NCBI RefSeq assembly: GCF_963678975.1
Contig: NC_089273.1
Span: 2,877,788 to 2,941,787 of the forward strand
DNA: 64,000 nt
DNA from: Dysidea avara
Taxonomy: Eukaryota > Porifera > Demospongiae > Dictyoceratida > Dysideidae
Reading direction: 5' to 3'
Part shown: positions 32,641 to 45,400 of the stretch, one piece after another
How the letters are laid out: every line of letters begins with the position of its first letter
Position numbering within the stretch: the stretch's first letter is position 1
Made by a program: the position numbers and the translations under genes
Notes under the pieces: generated by a model
What the model was told of the DNA's origin: nothing
What the model saw: the letters and a program-made list of their open reading frames with translations, nothing else
The model's database searches: none

Positions 32641-34795
32641 ATTATTTTTTTTGGCTTTTTTGTAACAGTATTATGACTGATGAACCCATGAATACTGCAT
32701 CTTAAGAAAGAATGGTGCCTGAGCTTGAACATGCTCCAACTACCAATTTCTGACCAGAAAGTGAAGTGGCCATTATGCTTCATTTTCAGCTATACTCAAC
32801 TTGTAACACTGTGCTACTAATAAAAAACAGTAGAAGTGCCTCTACAATCAATCCAGTCTGCATGGAAAATATGGATGATTCCTATTACAAACATTGGGAA
32901 GCCATCATCCTACCATTAGTTGACACCTTACACTGTCAGTGAAAAGAAATGGGACACAAAGGAGGATAACAGTAAGTCCACGATAATATTATGTGCATTG
33001 TATGTACTGCAGTATACCAAAAGGCATATGTTAAACTGAAGAGACACTGATCAATGAAAAATCAATCCGTTATCAAGGTACACTTGTATCAAGGCATTAA
33101 TTAGTCAGGCAGGCAGGCAGGCAGCATATAGAGAATTCCACTATATATATATTATAATATTAAATGTAGCAACATTTTAAAAGCACATCAGTAGTACTCA
33201 CTGGTTGAAGGTTCTTAGTTTACTAATTTGCTAAGCTGCTTTACTGTAGTTGTACCCATAGTAAAGTGTCATTAACTTTAAGTATATGGAACATAATTGT
33301 TTTACTAAGTTTTAAACTCTCAGTAAAACATCAGTGAATGCAGGTTTACTGAAAAACTACTAAAATACCAAACAATTAACTGCTCCATATACTGGGGATA
33401 TACCACTCTAGTAAACAAAGAAGTTTCAAGCAGTGACTGAAGGCACTTTTGGTTTGCTATACCTAGCCAATACTGCCAAAGCTCCATGAATGTATTGTTA
33501 GGCTGGTTATAGGGTGATTTTTGGCCAGAAAAGCCCTAATATATAGTACTGCCGTACTGTATGATACCATTATTGCCAAAGAGCCTTTTAATATCTGCAC
33601 ATATCGATCACCAGTAGGCACGGTTGAATGCCAGTTCCATGTACTAACAAACCATGACACACCAACATAATCCTTAATATAATAATTATTGTCAGTAGCA
33701 TAGCTACCATTGAGGCAACCGAGGCAGCTGCCTCGGTAAAATGCTCAACAGTTCAGGCTGAGCAGGCCTGAGTTTTGGCACCCTGAATTTTCTACTCAAA
33801 CATTACAAAACAATATAACTGTACCACACTTAATAGAATCTATGGCTGTAGTACTAAGCAGGGCTGGAGCCCACCGTGACAAAGTCTGGCATTGGTTGGA
33901 CCACTTTTCAGCTACTCGAATTTGTATGAAAAGATCGAGATACTCTAATACAGCAGTCATTATAATATACTCTAATAGAGCATTCAGTATAGAGCATTCA
34001 GTGCAGATTATAGCCACTGTTCTCATTACACTGCTTGGGCTATATCATCTACATTTATGTTAAATGTCTTTTATTACTTTTCAAAAGTTCCAATGAGTCA
34101 ACTGCAGGGCATTACATTGAGCTAATTGATCATGTATATCATGCATTAGTAGTTACAATCAAAACATAACCTCCACATGCCAAGTCAAAGCATATTATTT
34201 CAAAATTTTCTTTAAGGGAGCGTGCACCCAGACTCCTTAGCTTGAAATGCTTAGCACATGCAGTTGAAAGCAATAATCTCTGACTTAAATATCACATCAG
34301 ATCAATAAAAGTATCTGACCACTCAAAATATCTAGTCAGTTATTTTTTGTGTGTTGAGTACAATTAAACTAGTCTAATAATTGAAGCATGGTAGCATTAA
34401 CCATTACTTATAACATGTAGTCTTCTGATACAGTTTCTTCCATCCAACCAGAGAGTCAACCTGCAAATGCTGTACCACCCATGCTTGAAAGTGTTTGTGA
34501 AGCAGTCGAGTCAGAAGCAGACCCTCTCAATTAGGGTAATGTATAAACTTTGCTTCAGTAAATTTTTTTTCCTGGTTACGCCACTGATTGTATATATATA
34601 GCAATTAAGGGAAAACATAAAATGTTGCATTGTTACAGCATTATAGTTTAAGATAAGAAAAATATTACATGCTTGACTTGACTATACTGGCTATTTTATA
34701 TCTCATAGGCAGTAGCACTATTTTAGCCATGTGGTCTATCTTATTTAGACAAGTAGTGTGTTTTACTGTATAATGTACGTACTACTTATATCTCT
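32640..34795 (+). repeat. Unknown dispersed repeat, copy B
   Basis: It matches copy A (17540-19225) in order and orientation. The peptide block at about 32790-33040 reads SASTINPVCMENMDD, YKHWEAIIL, KKWDTKED and YTKRHML, with in-frame stops. An extra segment of about 230 bp is present at 33196-33430, and an 894-bp element is inserted at 33693-34586, after which ATATAGCAATTAAGG resumes the match. A (GGCA)4 run is at 33108-33122. Confidence 0.65.
33693..34586. mobile_element. CAGTGGCG-type element with 5-bp target duplication, copy 1
   Basis: CAGTAGCATAGCTACC at the left and GGTTACGCCACTG at the right are inverted ends. ATTGT flanks both (33688-33692 and 34587-34591). It interrupts repeat copy B exactly where copy A is continuous. 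A short palindrome, GAGGCAGCTGCCTC, lies near the left end and the CTCTATTAGAG motif at 33925-33990. No transposase is visible. Confidence 0.8.
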
Positions 34796-37430
34796 AGTAG
34801 TTTATTTGTATAGAGAGGTGGTATCTTATCATAGGTGGCCAGTATAAAACAGGTTCCACTGTTCAATTGTGAATGGTATCAAATATCTTACTCAGCATCT
34901 AATAATTATACAATCTGTAGTGTGTATGAAAATATCAATCTGGGAAACGTCTAATAATTATGTTGGAAATACAATCTGTAATGTGTATAAGCACTAAACT
35001 ATGTATATGTGTAGGCAAGTGAAAATAGAGCTATTTTTGCTTTTACAAATGACTATGTCAAACTTTACCCGTGTATGTTTAGATGAGAGAGATGAAAAAA
35101 TGACTGTTTTAATACAGTAAACTTGGTTGAAAGTTCACCAAAGGTCAACCCTGAGGTGGTTCCCTATCAAAAAATAACCTTTATTATGCATACAAACTGC
35201 GGTACTGCTCAAACGCAACGTCGTCTCCCAAGAATGTGACTGTGTGAGTGATTAAAAAGCTCAAGTAATTGGCATGGCCCCCGTTTTGCTTGCGAGTACT
35301 CATCCTGTTTAATTTGGGATGATGACTCACCAGTGAATTTGACACAGGTGCCACTCCCTTTAATTACCAATTTTTTAGCACTAAAATGAGCTGATTGAGA
35401 AACTAATGTGTTCAATTAATGGTCTGCCTCTTGTAATGTCATCTCTAACACTCCAATGGATGGAGTTTTGTTCCCAGTCAACCCAGTGTGTTGTGTTGCA
35501 TACTATAATCCCCATGACATGAAACCATTAGAGGATGTAGAATACATGCAGCAACTTTGTCATGTAATTACGATGGAAGATAAGTCATTTTACATAATTC
35601 CATTAGTCATTATGCTTATATGTCAGTGCTTTTATGGTTTTCTGATTGTAGAGGCAAGAGATGCATGGAGCATTTAAACTGTGTTATGTTGATGTCATGT
35701 TGTCTGCAGTAACATTACTAATGTAACAAGGTGTAGGAAACTAATTGTATTTGCATGTATCTGGCTCAGCTCTGACTGTGTATGGTGCTGAGATCTAAGA
35801 AGGGATACACTGCTAGGAGTCCCATCCAAAACACCAAGCATGAGTTCTAGCAATCTGGGGGGGGGGGGGCAGAGATGTGAGATGATTAGAAGAACCTTAA
35901 AAACCAGACATTAAAATGAATTGTCACAATGGCCAACCTATGTATAGTATGTTAGAATAGCTGACTGCTCTATTAGAGTTATTCCATTGACTGTTGTAAC
36001 AATCAACACTATCTTCAGTCAAATTTAATACTTGTAATTTGTCATTCTTTAATTTTATGAGTACTAGCGCCTGCCTTCAGCATATACAGCAATTGATTTG
36101 GATCAACATGTTGTAAAACTACAAACAGAATATCACACTGACTGGGCAAAATTCAAGGGGTTAAAAAGTGGTCCATAACAGAAGAATCATAGAAAAAAGA
36201 TAATAAAGAAAGTGTGACATGAAACTTGGTACTTGTACAGAATAGTGTGGGAATGTGGCATGGACTTTGGAAATCCTATGGAAATAGCATGGAAATGTGG
36301 CTTGGATTGTGTGCTAATGGTGTGGAAACTGAAAAGTTTGTAGAAATAGTACTATGGAAAGTTTATGGATTTTTATGGAAGTCAGAGATAACATGGAAAT
36401 AGTGTGGAAGTGACACAGAATTAGCATGGAACTTTTCTAGAACTAGCCATAGTAGGAGAGGTGGGAGGGCTATATACGTATAGTAAGTTTAGTTATAATG
36501 TACTCTGGTGAAGGTTCTAGAACACATGTGCAAAAAGGGCTGTAGATCAATAGTACGATCATGGGTAATATCCACAGTTGTTTCTTGGTTGTTTTAAGGA
36601 AGAGATTGCAACTTCTCAAAAATTTTAGGAGTGAGACCTGAAGCACTACCAGCAATGTGGACTAGGCTCAAGTGCAGCTCCAGGATTTTTGGCAGTGAAG
36701 ACAAAAAAAGGTCGCTGCATGCTCAAGGTACATAAATAAGCACACGGCTGTCCAATTTTAAGCACAGGACTAATTATGAAGCAGATCAGGCATGAGAACT
36801 AAGATGAAAGAGTGAGAAACAGAGGGTTAAGCATGAGATTACTAGCCAAAGAGTGAGACTCATGCCTAATGCATGAGAGTTGGCAACAAGCTTAAAATCT
36901 CATAGGTCGATTCTGAAAACCTTTACCAAAATTTCCAGAAATTTCAAAATCTGAAATCTTTTATTACAGATCGGAATCTATGGGATATCTCCAGAAATTA
37001 CATTCGATTTTCTGTAAAACTCCTTGGAAATCTATGCACCAATTTTCAGAAATCTTGAAATCTTTGCTAATATCTGAAATCTCGTAGGTGATTTTTGGTG
37101 CTAATTGGTTGGTTGCTGACCCCTCGGTTGCATGTCTGTTTAAGGGGGTATAATATCCTACCAAATACGATGGGTAAGAGAACCTATAATTTTAGAGTAC
37201 AATATTATGGTCAGCCATCAGACATTTTCTGACCAAGTAATGTTGTTGAACGATCAGTGTAGCCTGTTGGTCGGCCATTTGTGCCAATCAAATTTTCACA
37301 ACTGTAATTCTTCTTTATAACATTTATATTATTGTTGTCATATTGTTACCTTTCCTTACTGAAGCTATTTAATCACTGCGCGAAGTTGTGATCCTGTTGA
37401 AGCATAGAATTGATGTGCATGCATAAGCCA
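34796..37430. other. Intergenic AT-rich DNA, no supported gene
   Basis: It holds a run of 13 G (about 35859-35871) and a degenerate repeat (36240-36430, below). Frames at 35209-35415 and 35456-35677 have no family features. A CTCTATTAGAG motif lies at 35964-35990. Repeated AGAAATCTTGAAATCT-like words fill 36900-37090. Confidence 0.45.
36240..36430. repeat. Degenerate short tandem repeat (ATGGAAATAG-like)
   Basis: Words such as ATGGAAATAGCATGG, GTGTGGAA and CATGGAAATAGTGTGG recur about every 12-20 bases across the stretch. Confidence 0.6.
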
Positions 37431-37439
37431 GAGCACTGC

Positions 37440-37860
37440 ACCTCATGTTTACCCCAATTATCGATTGTGGGTTTAAGTCGATGTAGTGAAGAAGCAATTA
37501 CTACTGACTCAAATCAACCCCTACACTCTGCATACTGACGTCATGACAAGGAAAAGAGACGTGAATACCAACAACGGGTTCATGAAGTAGAGAATGCCTC
37601 ATTTACTCCCTTAATTTTTACTACTACTGGTGGAATGGGTGATGCTGCTACTCAGTTTTATAAGAGATTGGCCAACCTTTTGAGTGCAAAGCACAGTCTT
37701 TCGAATGGAATAGTGATGGGATGGCTGAGATGTAAATTGAGCTTCTCTTTGTTGAGGTCTGCAATTATGTGCATTCGCGGTGCCAGGTCCAGTTTGCACT
37801 GTCCCATTGCTGAGGCACCGATTGCTGTGCAGGTCGCTGAGGCCCATATGTGTAAGATAA
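37440..37860 (+). pseudogene. C-terminal tail of a retroelement polyprotein
   Basis: The plus strand reads DVMTRKRREYQQRVHEVEN, SFTPLIFTTTGGMGDAA, FYKRLANLLSAKHSLS, MGWLRCKLSFSLLRSAIMC and IRGARSS, with a one-base shift near 37560. GGMG followed by LRC.LSF.LLRSAI.C.RG.R is, as I recall, a tail attached to reverse transcriptases in invertebrate genomes. No reverse transcriptase is seen upstream, so it is a truncated or 5'-deleted insertion. The last frame ends at 37919 after a divergent hydrophobic stretch. Confidence 0.65.
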
Positions 37861-37986
37861 TTTGTTTTTGTTTATTATGTACTGTTTTATCTTATGTCAT
37901 TAATTTGTATTACTACTGACTACACAAGTGACGCTTTCCAGGAGAAGAAAAGAAAGTGATATTTGTGAAGTGGAGGTAAGTATAAG

Positions 37987-38163
37987 ATGGCCATTTCGCG
38001 GTTAGAATGTGTAGAGAAGGCTAAAGAGTGGAATGAAAGTCAGGTGATAAAAAGTGCTCTAAATTTTGAGAGTAAGTTTGATCTGTTACAATTCACAAGA
38101 GAAACTTTAACAATAGTTAGTTGGATAATTATAATTCAATATGTGCTGACTCAACACCATTAA
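37987..38163 (+). CDS. Small ORF of unknown nature (58 codons)
   Basis: ATG at 37987 opens MAISRLECVEKAKEWNESQV, IKSALNFESKFDLLQF and a hydrophobic end. The amphipathic, charged first 35 residues look more like coding sequence than the surroundings. Just upstream, a TTTCCAG acceptor (37940) and a GGAG|GTAAGT donor (37975) enclose 35 bases. No homologue is recognised and it may be chance. Confidence 0.2.
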   Translation: MAISRLECVEKAKEWNESQVIKSALNFESKFDLLQFTRETLTIVSWIIIIQYVLTQHH

Positions 38164-38559
38164 TTTTGTAACAAAGAATTTAGCCCAGCTAAGTCTACAA
38201 ACTGGCTGTACAATAGATTTATTCATAGTTTGTTTTGTAAATTATGTATGCAGCTATACAAATTTTGTACATGTATTACTAATTAATAAACACAATTAAT
38301 TCTCTGTAAAATGTATGCGCATAAAGTTCAGTGATAAGTAGCTGAAAGTGGTTTCATTCAATCTCAGAGTGATCTGTTTTTTAAAATTTTCTTGGGGAGG
38401 GGAGAATGCTCTCAGACCCCTCTACAAGGCTTGTGCTTTGCATTGCAGGGATACTACACCTCTATCTTATGGCCATACAATTTCAGAAATGTCCAATTAA
38501 ATTTGGCCATTCTGTCCGAGCAATAATTTCCCCTTAATAATAATAATAACTGTATATTT

Positions 38560-39090
38560 ATTGTATTGTACAGTGTGACATTATCACAAGATTTTAGGTC
38601 ATATGCAAAAGGGTATTGTCCCTGAGAAGCAAATCAGGTAAAGTGTATGTCTAACTATGGTACCATTATTTCTATCCTGGTACTGCACACCCAACTTTGT
38701 AAGCAAACTAGCCTGAGAAGCACCAAGGGGACATGCAAATCACTGCAGAAACAGCTTGACTATTCTTTACCAGCAGAACCTCAAACTGAACTCTTCAGTA
38801 CTAAATGTTGGAATGCTACGATGTTGAAAAGAAGAGCTTGGTATCACCACTCACACTGTGCGCTAAAGATTTTCATGTTTTGTCTGCCTTTCCCATTGTA
38901 GAGTATGTAACAAGAGTATCTCTCATTCTTGGTGTTACTTCACAATGTGCTTGATCATACATACATCACAAGTAAATTTTGTTTATTGATATCTCAGTAC
39001 TGCAACATATTCAGAGTTAGAGAAGTATTTTTGAAAATTGCTTGATACAAACCACCTTATTCTATAGTATGGAAATTTATTTCAGTTGAA
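38560..39090. repeat. Diverged duplicate of 42640-43070
   Basis: TCCTGGTACTGC, TTGGAATGCTAC, GAAAAGAAGAGCTTGGT versus GATAAGGAGAGCTTGGT, and TTGCTTGATACAAACCACCT versus TTGCATGATGCAAGCCACCT appear in the same order in both segments. They share no recognisable gene. The 84-codon frame at 38647-38901 is broken in the other copy. Confidence 0.6.
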
Positions 39091-39099
39091 ATTTAAAAA

Positions 39100-40880
39100 T
39101 ATTTATCTACTCTAATAGAATGGCCACAAATAAAAAGAGCACCAATAACAAAAGGATTAAATGAGGGTATAAGCATAAGAAATAATACTGTATGTAAAAA
39201 CCCTTGATTTAATTTAGATCTTCCATTATCCATCTTCAATTGGAGAGTCGGAGGAATTAGAATTTTTGTGCACTTAGTTTTGAATCAGAAATCACAGACA
39301 CAGGTATCTGTATCTTGTCCATGTCTTGATGAGCATCCAGAAGCCAAAGTGTAAAATGCATACAGTACACTGAAAAAGCCTAACACTGAGTGTGCATGAT
39401 GTGATCAGCTACAGTCATTTTCACACATACCTAGAGATCAACTTTCTGTTGTCTCCAGTAACAAAGCAGTAGACTGCCAAAGTTTCAGCCTTTCGTGTTG
39501 AATGGTCTTGGAATTATGGCATTACATATTTGGAACACAATTTGCACAGCAACTATAATGCCAAAGAATACAAGGTACTTGATTAATCGAACATTGTACT
39601 CATGAAGCTGTGAAGGCAGTACTTTGCTAAATTTCTTCACTACTGCCTAGTAAATCCATTAAGGTATACTGCTTTCCCTATATTCCTCTGTTGTGCACAA
39701 AGAAGAAGGTTATTGCAATAAGAAATTACTATACTAAACTTATCATAAATAACTCAGGTACCCTTCACTGTACAAAAATATAACAAAGATTTCTAGCTCC
39801 CATGAATAGCAAATCTGATGGTGTATAAGTTTTATTAATTTGAGACTAGTTTCACTGCATTCTGAAACAATTATAACTTTTATGTTACATGCATAGTTTT
39901 ACTTGGTTTTAAAATAAAATTTTGCATAACCGTATGTTTTTGCTCAGCCAGTCACAGTAATTATTTTTAAATGCAGATCACTCATTTATACCATTTCAGT
40001 ATAAAGTAATACACTGCTAAGATACCTACAATCTACTATTGATGTAAACCAGAAAGTTCATTTTCAATTAAGTAGCTTGCTACAGCTGTATATATAACTG
40101 TTTCCAGAACATTAATAGGTTATTTAGTACATTTACCATTAATTTTAGTGTATCCTGTATAGTTTAGTGTATAAAGTCTGTCAGTGTACCCATATATCCA
40201 TTAAGGCATCTTTTATTACCCTTTGAAATATCTCGGCTTTGTCTCTTAACTGTATGCTTAATAGTTCAAATAAAGTGACCACAAGGTATTGATATTGTTT
40301 GTCATTTTAAGATGGTTGTTACGTTGTAGCTCTGTAATTGGATAACCTCAACAATTTTAACAAGCTACAGTAACTCATGATTTTACTTTCACCTTCTCAT
40401 TTAACCTACTAGCAATGTTTACTTGCTATCCCTTTTTACCTGCTACCTGCATATCACCTAATCATATAGTATGGAAACACTAAATTGTAGGAATCATGAA
40501 TATTTCTGTTTACTAGCTCAGAAATTATAATATAGCTTCAATGCATCTTGGCAGTGCAGTATGTGTAGTCAAAGTTGCTCTGATCATATTGTCAATGAAA
40601 TTTTCTGCTGACTAACTAACTAACCAACTAACTGTTGCCTTCAGACAAGTGTTACACTATGGATTGGATGTTAAATATGTTAAGTATCCAAAAGATGCGT
40701 TGTTGTTGCCATTAATAGTGTTTTGCAAGGGAACAGTCACTACAAGTGATACCATAAACAAGCATGTTAACTAGTCAGCCTCAACTCTATACTTGTGCCT
40801 TTGTTTACAATTTTACAATTTTCTGTGATTTGAAGTATATGATTAACTAATAAGTTATCATTATATTTGCTGAGGACAAT
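39100..40880. other. AT-rich intergenic DNA, nothing recognised
   Basis: I see no long frame, TIR pair or tandem array. Only a short CTAACTAACTAACCAACTAA run at about 40611 stands out. Confidence 0.5.
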
Positions 40881-40884
40881 TGTT

Positions 40885-41308
40885 TAGGCCTGTGTCAGAT
40901 ATGCCAGCATAATAAAAAGCATAATAGGCTGGAGAGCTATGCCAGCATAATGCTAGATATGCTAGCATAATGCTAGCATATGCCGTACTAGGTAGATATT
41001 TCAAACTGTGGAGCTTAATTAGATTGATGCTCCATAAAAGAGCAAGCAGTCAATGGAAACTGTAAACTGCAATAGAGCACTCAAATACATTGTACATAGC
41101 TCCTTAGATCAATACTCTCTAATAGAACAGTCACTTTGTTGTGAAATACTCTACTAAGAACATTCACTGATTAAAATGTTCCAATATGATTGTATTAACC
41201 TAGGAGCATAATGCAAGCATAATGGGAACACTGAAGAACATAATATAATTATGTAAAAATTTTGGGAAATTCCTGAAAATATTTTGGGCAGCATATTTGA
41301 CTCTGCCT
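40885..41308 (+). mobile_element. Mutator-like MITE, AGGCCTG family, copy 2
   Basis: The ends TAGGCCTGTGTCAGATATGC and GCATATTTGACTCTGCCT are inverted. The flanks are ACAATTGTT (40876-40884) and ACAAGTGTT (41309-41317), a 9-bp duplication with one mismatch. The interior has GCATAATGCTAGCAT-like repeats and ATAGAGCACTCAAAT, CTCTCTAATAGAACAGTCAC words shared with the other copies. Confidence 0.85.
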
Positions 41309-41399
41309 ACAAGTGTTAATAACTACACTATGACTGCTGTGATATAACTGGCTTATATCAAGTAAAAGACTGTCAGTGCTTTGATGTATGTGTATACAG

Positions 41400-41501
41400 G
41401 TACAAAGGTATACTGGACTACACTATTCAGTGCAGCAGAACAAGATAGACTGCGTCAGACTATATTTACAACTAGGAGCTGATATTACTATAAAGGATGC
41501 A
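41400..41501 (+). CDS. Exon encoding one ankyrin repeat (host gene)
   Basis: A TGTATACAG acceptor and a GCA|GTAAGTAA donor enclose 102 bases, exactly 34 codons in phase 0 at both ends. The product includes GLHYSVQQNKIDCVRLYL and LGADITIKDA. This is an ankyrin repeat: the G.T.LH turn, helix 1, helix 2 with C-V-(K/R)-L-(L/Y)-L, and GAD at the hairpin. Ankyrin repeats serve protein binding, so the gene's function cannot be told from one exon. I could not find its neighbouring exons with confidence; the nearest coding-like exons downstream are at 51753 and 62097. One exon per repeat in phase 0 is a common layout. Confidence 0.8.
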
Positions 41502-41509
41502 GTAAGTAA

Positions 41510-43428
41510 TTGTTGTAAATGTTTATGTATACACTAAACTATTACTTAGTCATGAGCCTTATTTGGTATTAGCTAATATAAACTTTACTATAGTGTGTTT
41601 TGCTAGTTATAGTAGTAGTAGTAGTAGTCTTTCCTACACACATTAAGTAATTGACTAAAGTATTACAAAGTAAGGAGGTGTTCAGTAAGATAATGTACAT
41701 ATTTGGAATACTCAAAGGCATATTGTTTAAAATTTTTATAAACCAACTGGTACTATGCATTCATCTCCATTGTCTGTTATGTATTTTTAACTCAAAGCAT
41801 GTTTTAAAGACTGTATCATTTTGTGGTATAGTAAAATTGCACTTGTATATAAGTAGTAGAGAACTGCTGACCTTGGTAATCATATTAAATATTCAATTTA
41901 TGTACAAGTAATAAATATGTACATTGTAGTACAGCACAGATTTAATGTTTAGGCATGTGGCTACATATTATGCTTTTAAAATTGAGTATTATACATTTGG
42001 GAAGTGCTCAAAATGTGCTTTGGAAAAATTAAATTATGCCCATTTTTGGCCTGTTAAATGATGTATATTAGACCATTTACTTTGATTTTCATTCTTAAAT
42101 ATTGCTCTATTCTTATAGCCGGTTAACATATTAGAGAATTTCATTATTCCAAGTGACTACTTTAATAGAGTAGTGAAATTGTGTGACTGCTCTATTGCAA
42201 TTGTTGACTGTTCTATTATAGTATATCATGTAATTGTACAATTTGCAGATTTTCTCATTGTTAAAGCTTTACAATTGCTTTAAAATGCTGGTATAATGTC
42301 TGGTTCCCAAACATACCTATTCCCAAAATTATGCCTACAACCCTTGCAATGTTCCCAGTCACAAGGGTAATAATCTGTCTTCAACTGTGAGTGATTTGTG
42401 ACGTAAACCCTCGATGCATTAAGACAACAGCTGAATGATTTCCACAGGTAAATTTTGCCAGAACTGTAGATAAGGAAGCGTAAGGTGAGGCCAAAACTGT
42501 AGCACAACATCAACTTGTTTGAATTATGTTTAAGAGTCCAGTACAGCAGGTAGAGGCAGAGAAACACAAGGAGAAATGATTGTGATGGCACCACTGGCAA
42601 GATATGCATAAGATAATTATTTTCCCTGCCAGGTGGATAAGTGACTCAGGAAAAGTCTAGCAGTGATGCTATTGTTTGTTTCCTGGTACTGCTAACCAAG
42701 CTTTGTAAAAATGCTAAACCAATCTTGCTTCATAGGAGCATAATGAAGTGTGGGTTTCGATAGCATGAAGCACTACAGCCAACAACTCCATACTTTTTTG
42801 AGTAGAAAGTTTTAGTATTCTTGGAATGCTACAAAGTTGATAAGGAGAGCTTGGTCTTACCACCTGCACAATAGACTTTCACTTTTTTTTGTTTACCTTT
42901 AAAGTAACAGTTCTTGCGATTCTTTGTTTTATGTCACAATGTGACATATGCAACTAAAGATTGTGGCTTAATATATGCATGTCACTATATAACAATGTAT
43001 TTGATTTATTTAAGGTGTTTTTGAACATTGCATGATGCAAGCCACCTATATATTCAGGCAAGTGAACTTACCAACCTATTATATACTGGTATAATTTGTG
43101 CATAATACAGTAGGTGACTGATACATCAGCACTGTAGTATAGTGGACACAATAATTATTCCTTACTTTAAGTTATAGTCCATTGTCAAGAAAATACTTAC
43201 ATGCTGTAATAGAACAGTCAGTAACTACTTTGTAAAGCTGCCAAATGTCAAATTTATATCATGGACAACAATTCTTTTCTTCTAATCATGAGTTAAAGTT
43301 AATAATGGCTAAGGTGTATTTACTGTGAACATAAGTAGTTTATACTTTGAACAGCAAATATTTGAAAGCATAATAGGTTGGTACCTAGTTAAACACTGTA
43401 CATTAATACAGTCACTCTCGCTGTATCC
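41510..43428. other. AT-rich intergenic or intron DNA with CTCTATTAGAG motifs
   Basis: CTCTATTAGAG-like words cluster at 42150-42225 and 43205-43222. The minus-strand frame at 42280-42609 (109 codons) has no motif. The segment 42640-43070 is the diverged partner of 38560-39090. Confidence 0.5.
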
Positions 43429-43949
43429 CAGGGGCAGAACCAGCAGCTGGCAAAGGGAGAGACACAAACAGGCTAAGTTGTAAGTGGTTGGGGAGACCAG
43501 ATTATCTTGTTAGTTGCTGTATTTTTGAATTTTGAAGCAGCAACAAATCACCTCTTAATAGTATCTCAGTGTTGATTTTGCCATTTTTTCCTTGGAAGAT
43601 GGTTGTGAAGTCTTAAAAGCTGTTTAAAAGGCTATTAATGTCTTTAAAAGCAGCGAAACACAATAATTATTTTAGAGGTGCTTAGTATGTACGAAGGTGT
43701 TGAGTGACAATTTTACGGCTAGTTTGACTGATTTGCTTTGATTACTGGTGAATTTGTAACAATAAATGCTAGTAAAAATGTGCATATTTTCATGCGTTAT
43801 AAATTGATCTTGGCCTGACATAAAGTTCAGTATTTTAATCAAAAATATAACTAACTATATGGCTACTCCACAAGGTAAGGGGCGAGATTAGGGATGGGGG
43901 GAGGCGGGGGGTCATTTGCCCCAAATGTCCTATCGTGGATCTGCCATTG
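43429..43949. mobile_element. CAGTGGCGGATCCAG-type element, 5-bp target duplication, copy 2
   Basis: CAGGGGCAGAACC at the left and GTGGATCTGCCATTG at the right are inverted ends. TATCC flanks both sides (43424-43428 and 43950-43954). A G-rich tract lies at 43885-43910. No ORF is seen. Confidence 0.8.
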
Positions 43950-44305
43950 TATCCTGTTTCATACAACTTGGCACATGCATCTCTAGCAACACAAATATAC
44001 ATACGGATAATGCAGTAATGAAAAAATTGAAATATAGGTTCAACATACAGTTATTGCACTACTGAATCTAGCCTGTTGGTGTGGATTTGGTGATGAAGTT
44101 ACTGTATATACCTGAAGGCTGCTATAGTTTATGCATGTATGAATATTAGTTATAGTAGTCACATTATTTTAATATGTAAGCTATGTAGATGCTGTAGAAG
44201 AAAAGCCATTCACAATTCCTAAATAAACAAATACTCAACTACACAAGACTCTTATTGGAGACTCATAGAATATGCCATTATAATTTTGGGTAAAAATAAG
44301 TAGTA

Positions 44306-44973
44306 CCGTATTTCTATATTAATAAACCATTAAAAATATTTCGTCGAAGCTAGCATCTGACGAAAATTAATTACGCAAATTTTTTTTTACCAACGTAATA
44401 TTAGAGAAGTTGAATAAATTCGGTTAACTGCTTTCTGGCAACCTGGATCGAAGCTTGGCCGTTGGCGTTTCAAGAGTATGTTTTTGCTGCAGTATTTTAA
44501 TAAAGCAAGAATGGCCTCCTACAGCCAGGGGTGAGGTGCCGCTGGGTCCTCGCCTGGAGATTTCGCTGCCAGCGATAGCTTTGGCAATGATGCCATGCCA
44601 TATGATAGACAGCTACTACAGGACCCATTAAATGAAGTATATATATATACGAATATATAAGTTGCATGGAATGAACTTCTAGCTACAGCAATTCCACTCC
44701 AGTCCACTCGGCTTGAGTTTGTGACCGGCGGACAACTCTCAGCCTCGCTCTCAGCTGAGGCCGGGTGCAGCCTCCATGGAATGGAGATGCCACACTTAAG
44801 TTTCACTGCTTGTTATTCTGCTTCTCCTACATTCAAAAAGGACAGTATAATTTTAACGAATTAATAAAGCTACATAATTCATTGTTAAAAAATTTTCGTC
44901 GCTTGAGGACACTGGTGAAAAAATTTAAACACGAAAATTTCACTCGTGAAAATTTCTCACAGCTTAAATACGG
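44306..44973. mobile_element. TIR element with CCGTATTT ends, TA target duplication
   Basis: CCGTATTT at 44306 and AAATACGG ending 44973 are inverted and flanked by TA. Inner TTTCGTC and CGACGAAAAT words are also paired. The middle (44440-44790) is richer in GC and holds TATATATATACGAATATATA at about 44640. The 95-codon minus-strand frame there (44519-44806) has no family features and I do not call it. Confidence 0.65.
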
Positions 44974-45004
44974 TAATACGCCTCTGTCATTTGCCAGGAT
45001 AATT

Positions 45005-45400
45005 AAGAGCATAATAGGGTAATATTCCAGCATAATTCTAGCATATTATGTGGATACTTCAAATTCTTGAGGTTAACTTCTGGAAATGGATTGATACTAT
45101 GTAATAGAGCAGTCAGTGAAATTGCAATAGAGCACTTAAATGCATGATACATAGCTCTTTAGATAGATAATCTCTAATAGAACAGTCACTTTGTAATACT
45201 GTAGAATACTCTAATGGAGCATTTACTGATTATAATATTCCAAGATGGTTGTAAGCAATGTTTTTGACCCACAGTAGAAGTATAATGCAAGTATAATGGA
45301 AGCTTGAAGAACATAATTAAGGCCTGAGTCAAATATACATTTACCTAAACTGCTTTCTGAATTTTCCAAAATTTTCACCTATTACAGGATGCTCCCTAAA
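45005..45400 (+). repeat. Decayed AGGCCTG-family Mutator-like MITE
   Basis: AGCATAATAGG, CCAGCATAATTCTAGCAT, ATAGAGCAGTCAGTGAAA, CTCTAATAGAACAGTCACTT and AGTATAATGCAAGTATAATG follow the order seen in the copies at 40885 and 55894. The left end is missing or replaced, and an AAGGCCTGAGTCAAATATAC end sits internally at 45322. No target duplication could be fixed. Confidence 0.7.

Noticed and set aside
36960..37164. 66-codon minus-strand frame
   Set aside because: It overlaps a degenerate AGAAATCTTGAAATCT repeat and has no recognisable features.
42280..42609. 109-codon minus-strand frame
   Set aside because: No motif, no splice signals, no second copy; length is expected by chance in this much sequence.
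43854..43876. ATGGCTACTCCACAAG followed by GTAAGG as a first exon
   Set aside because: It lies inside a 5-bp-TSD element and has no downstream partner in phase.
44519..44806. 95-codon minus-strand frame in a GC-richer stretch
   Set aside because: It lies inside a TIR element, ends at a TATA-rich run and shows no known domain.
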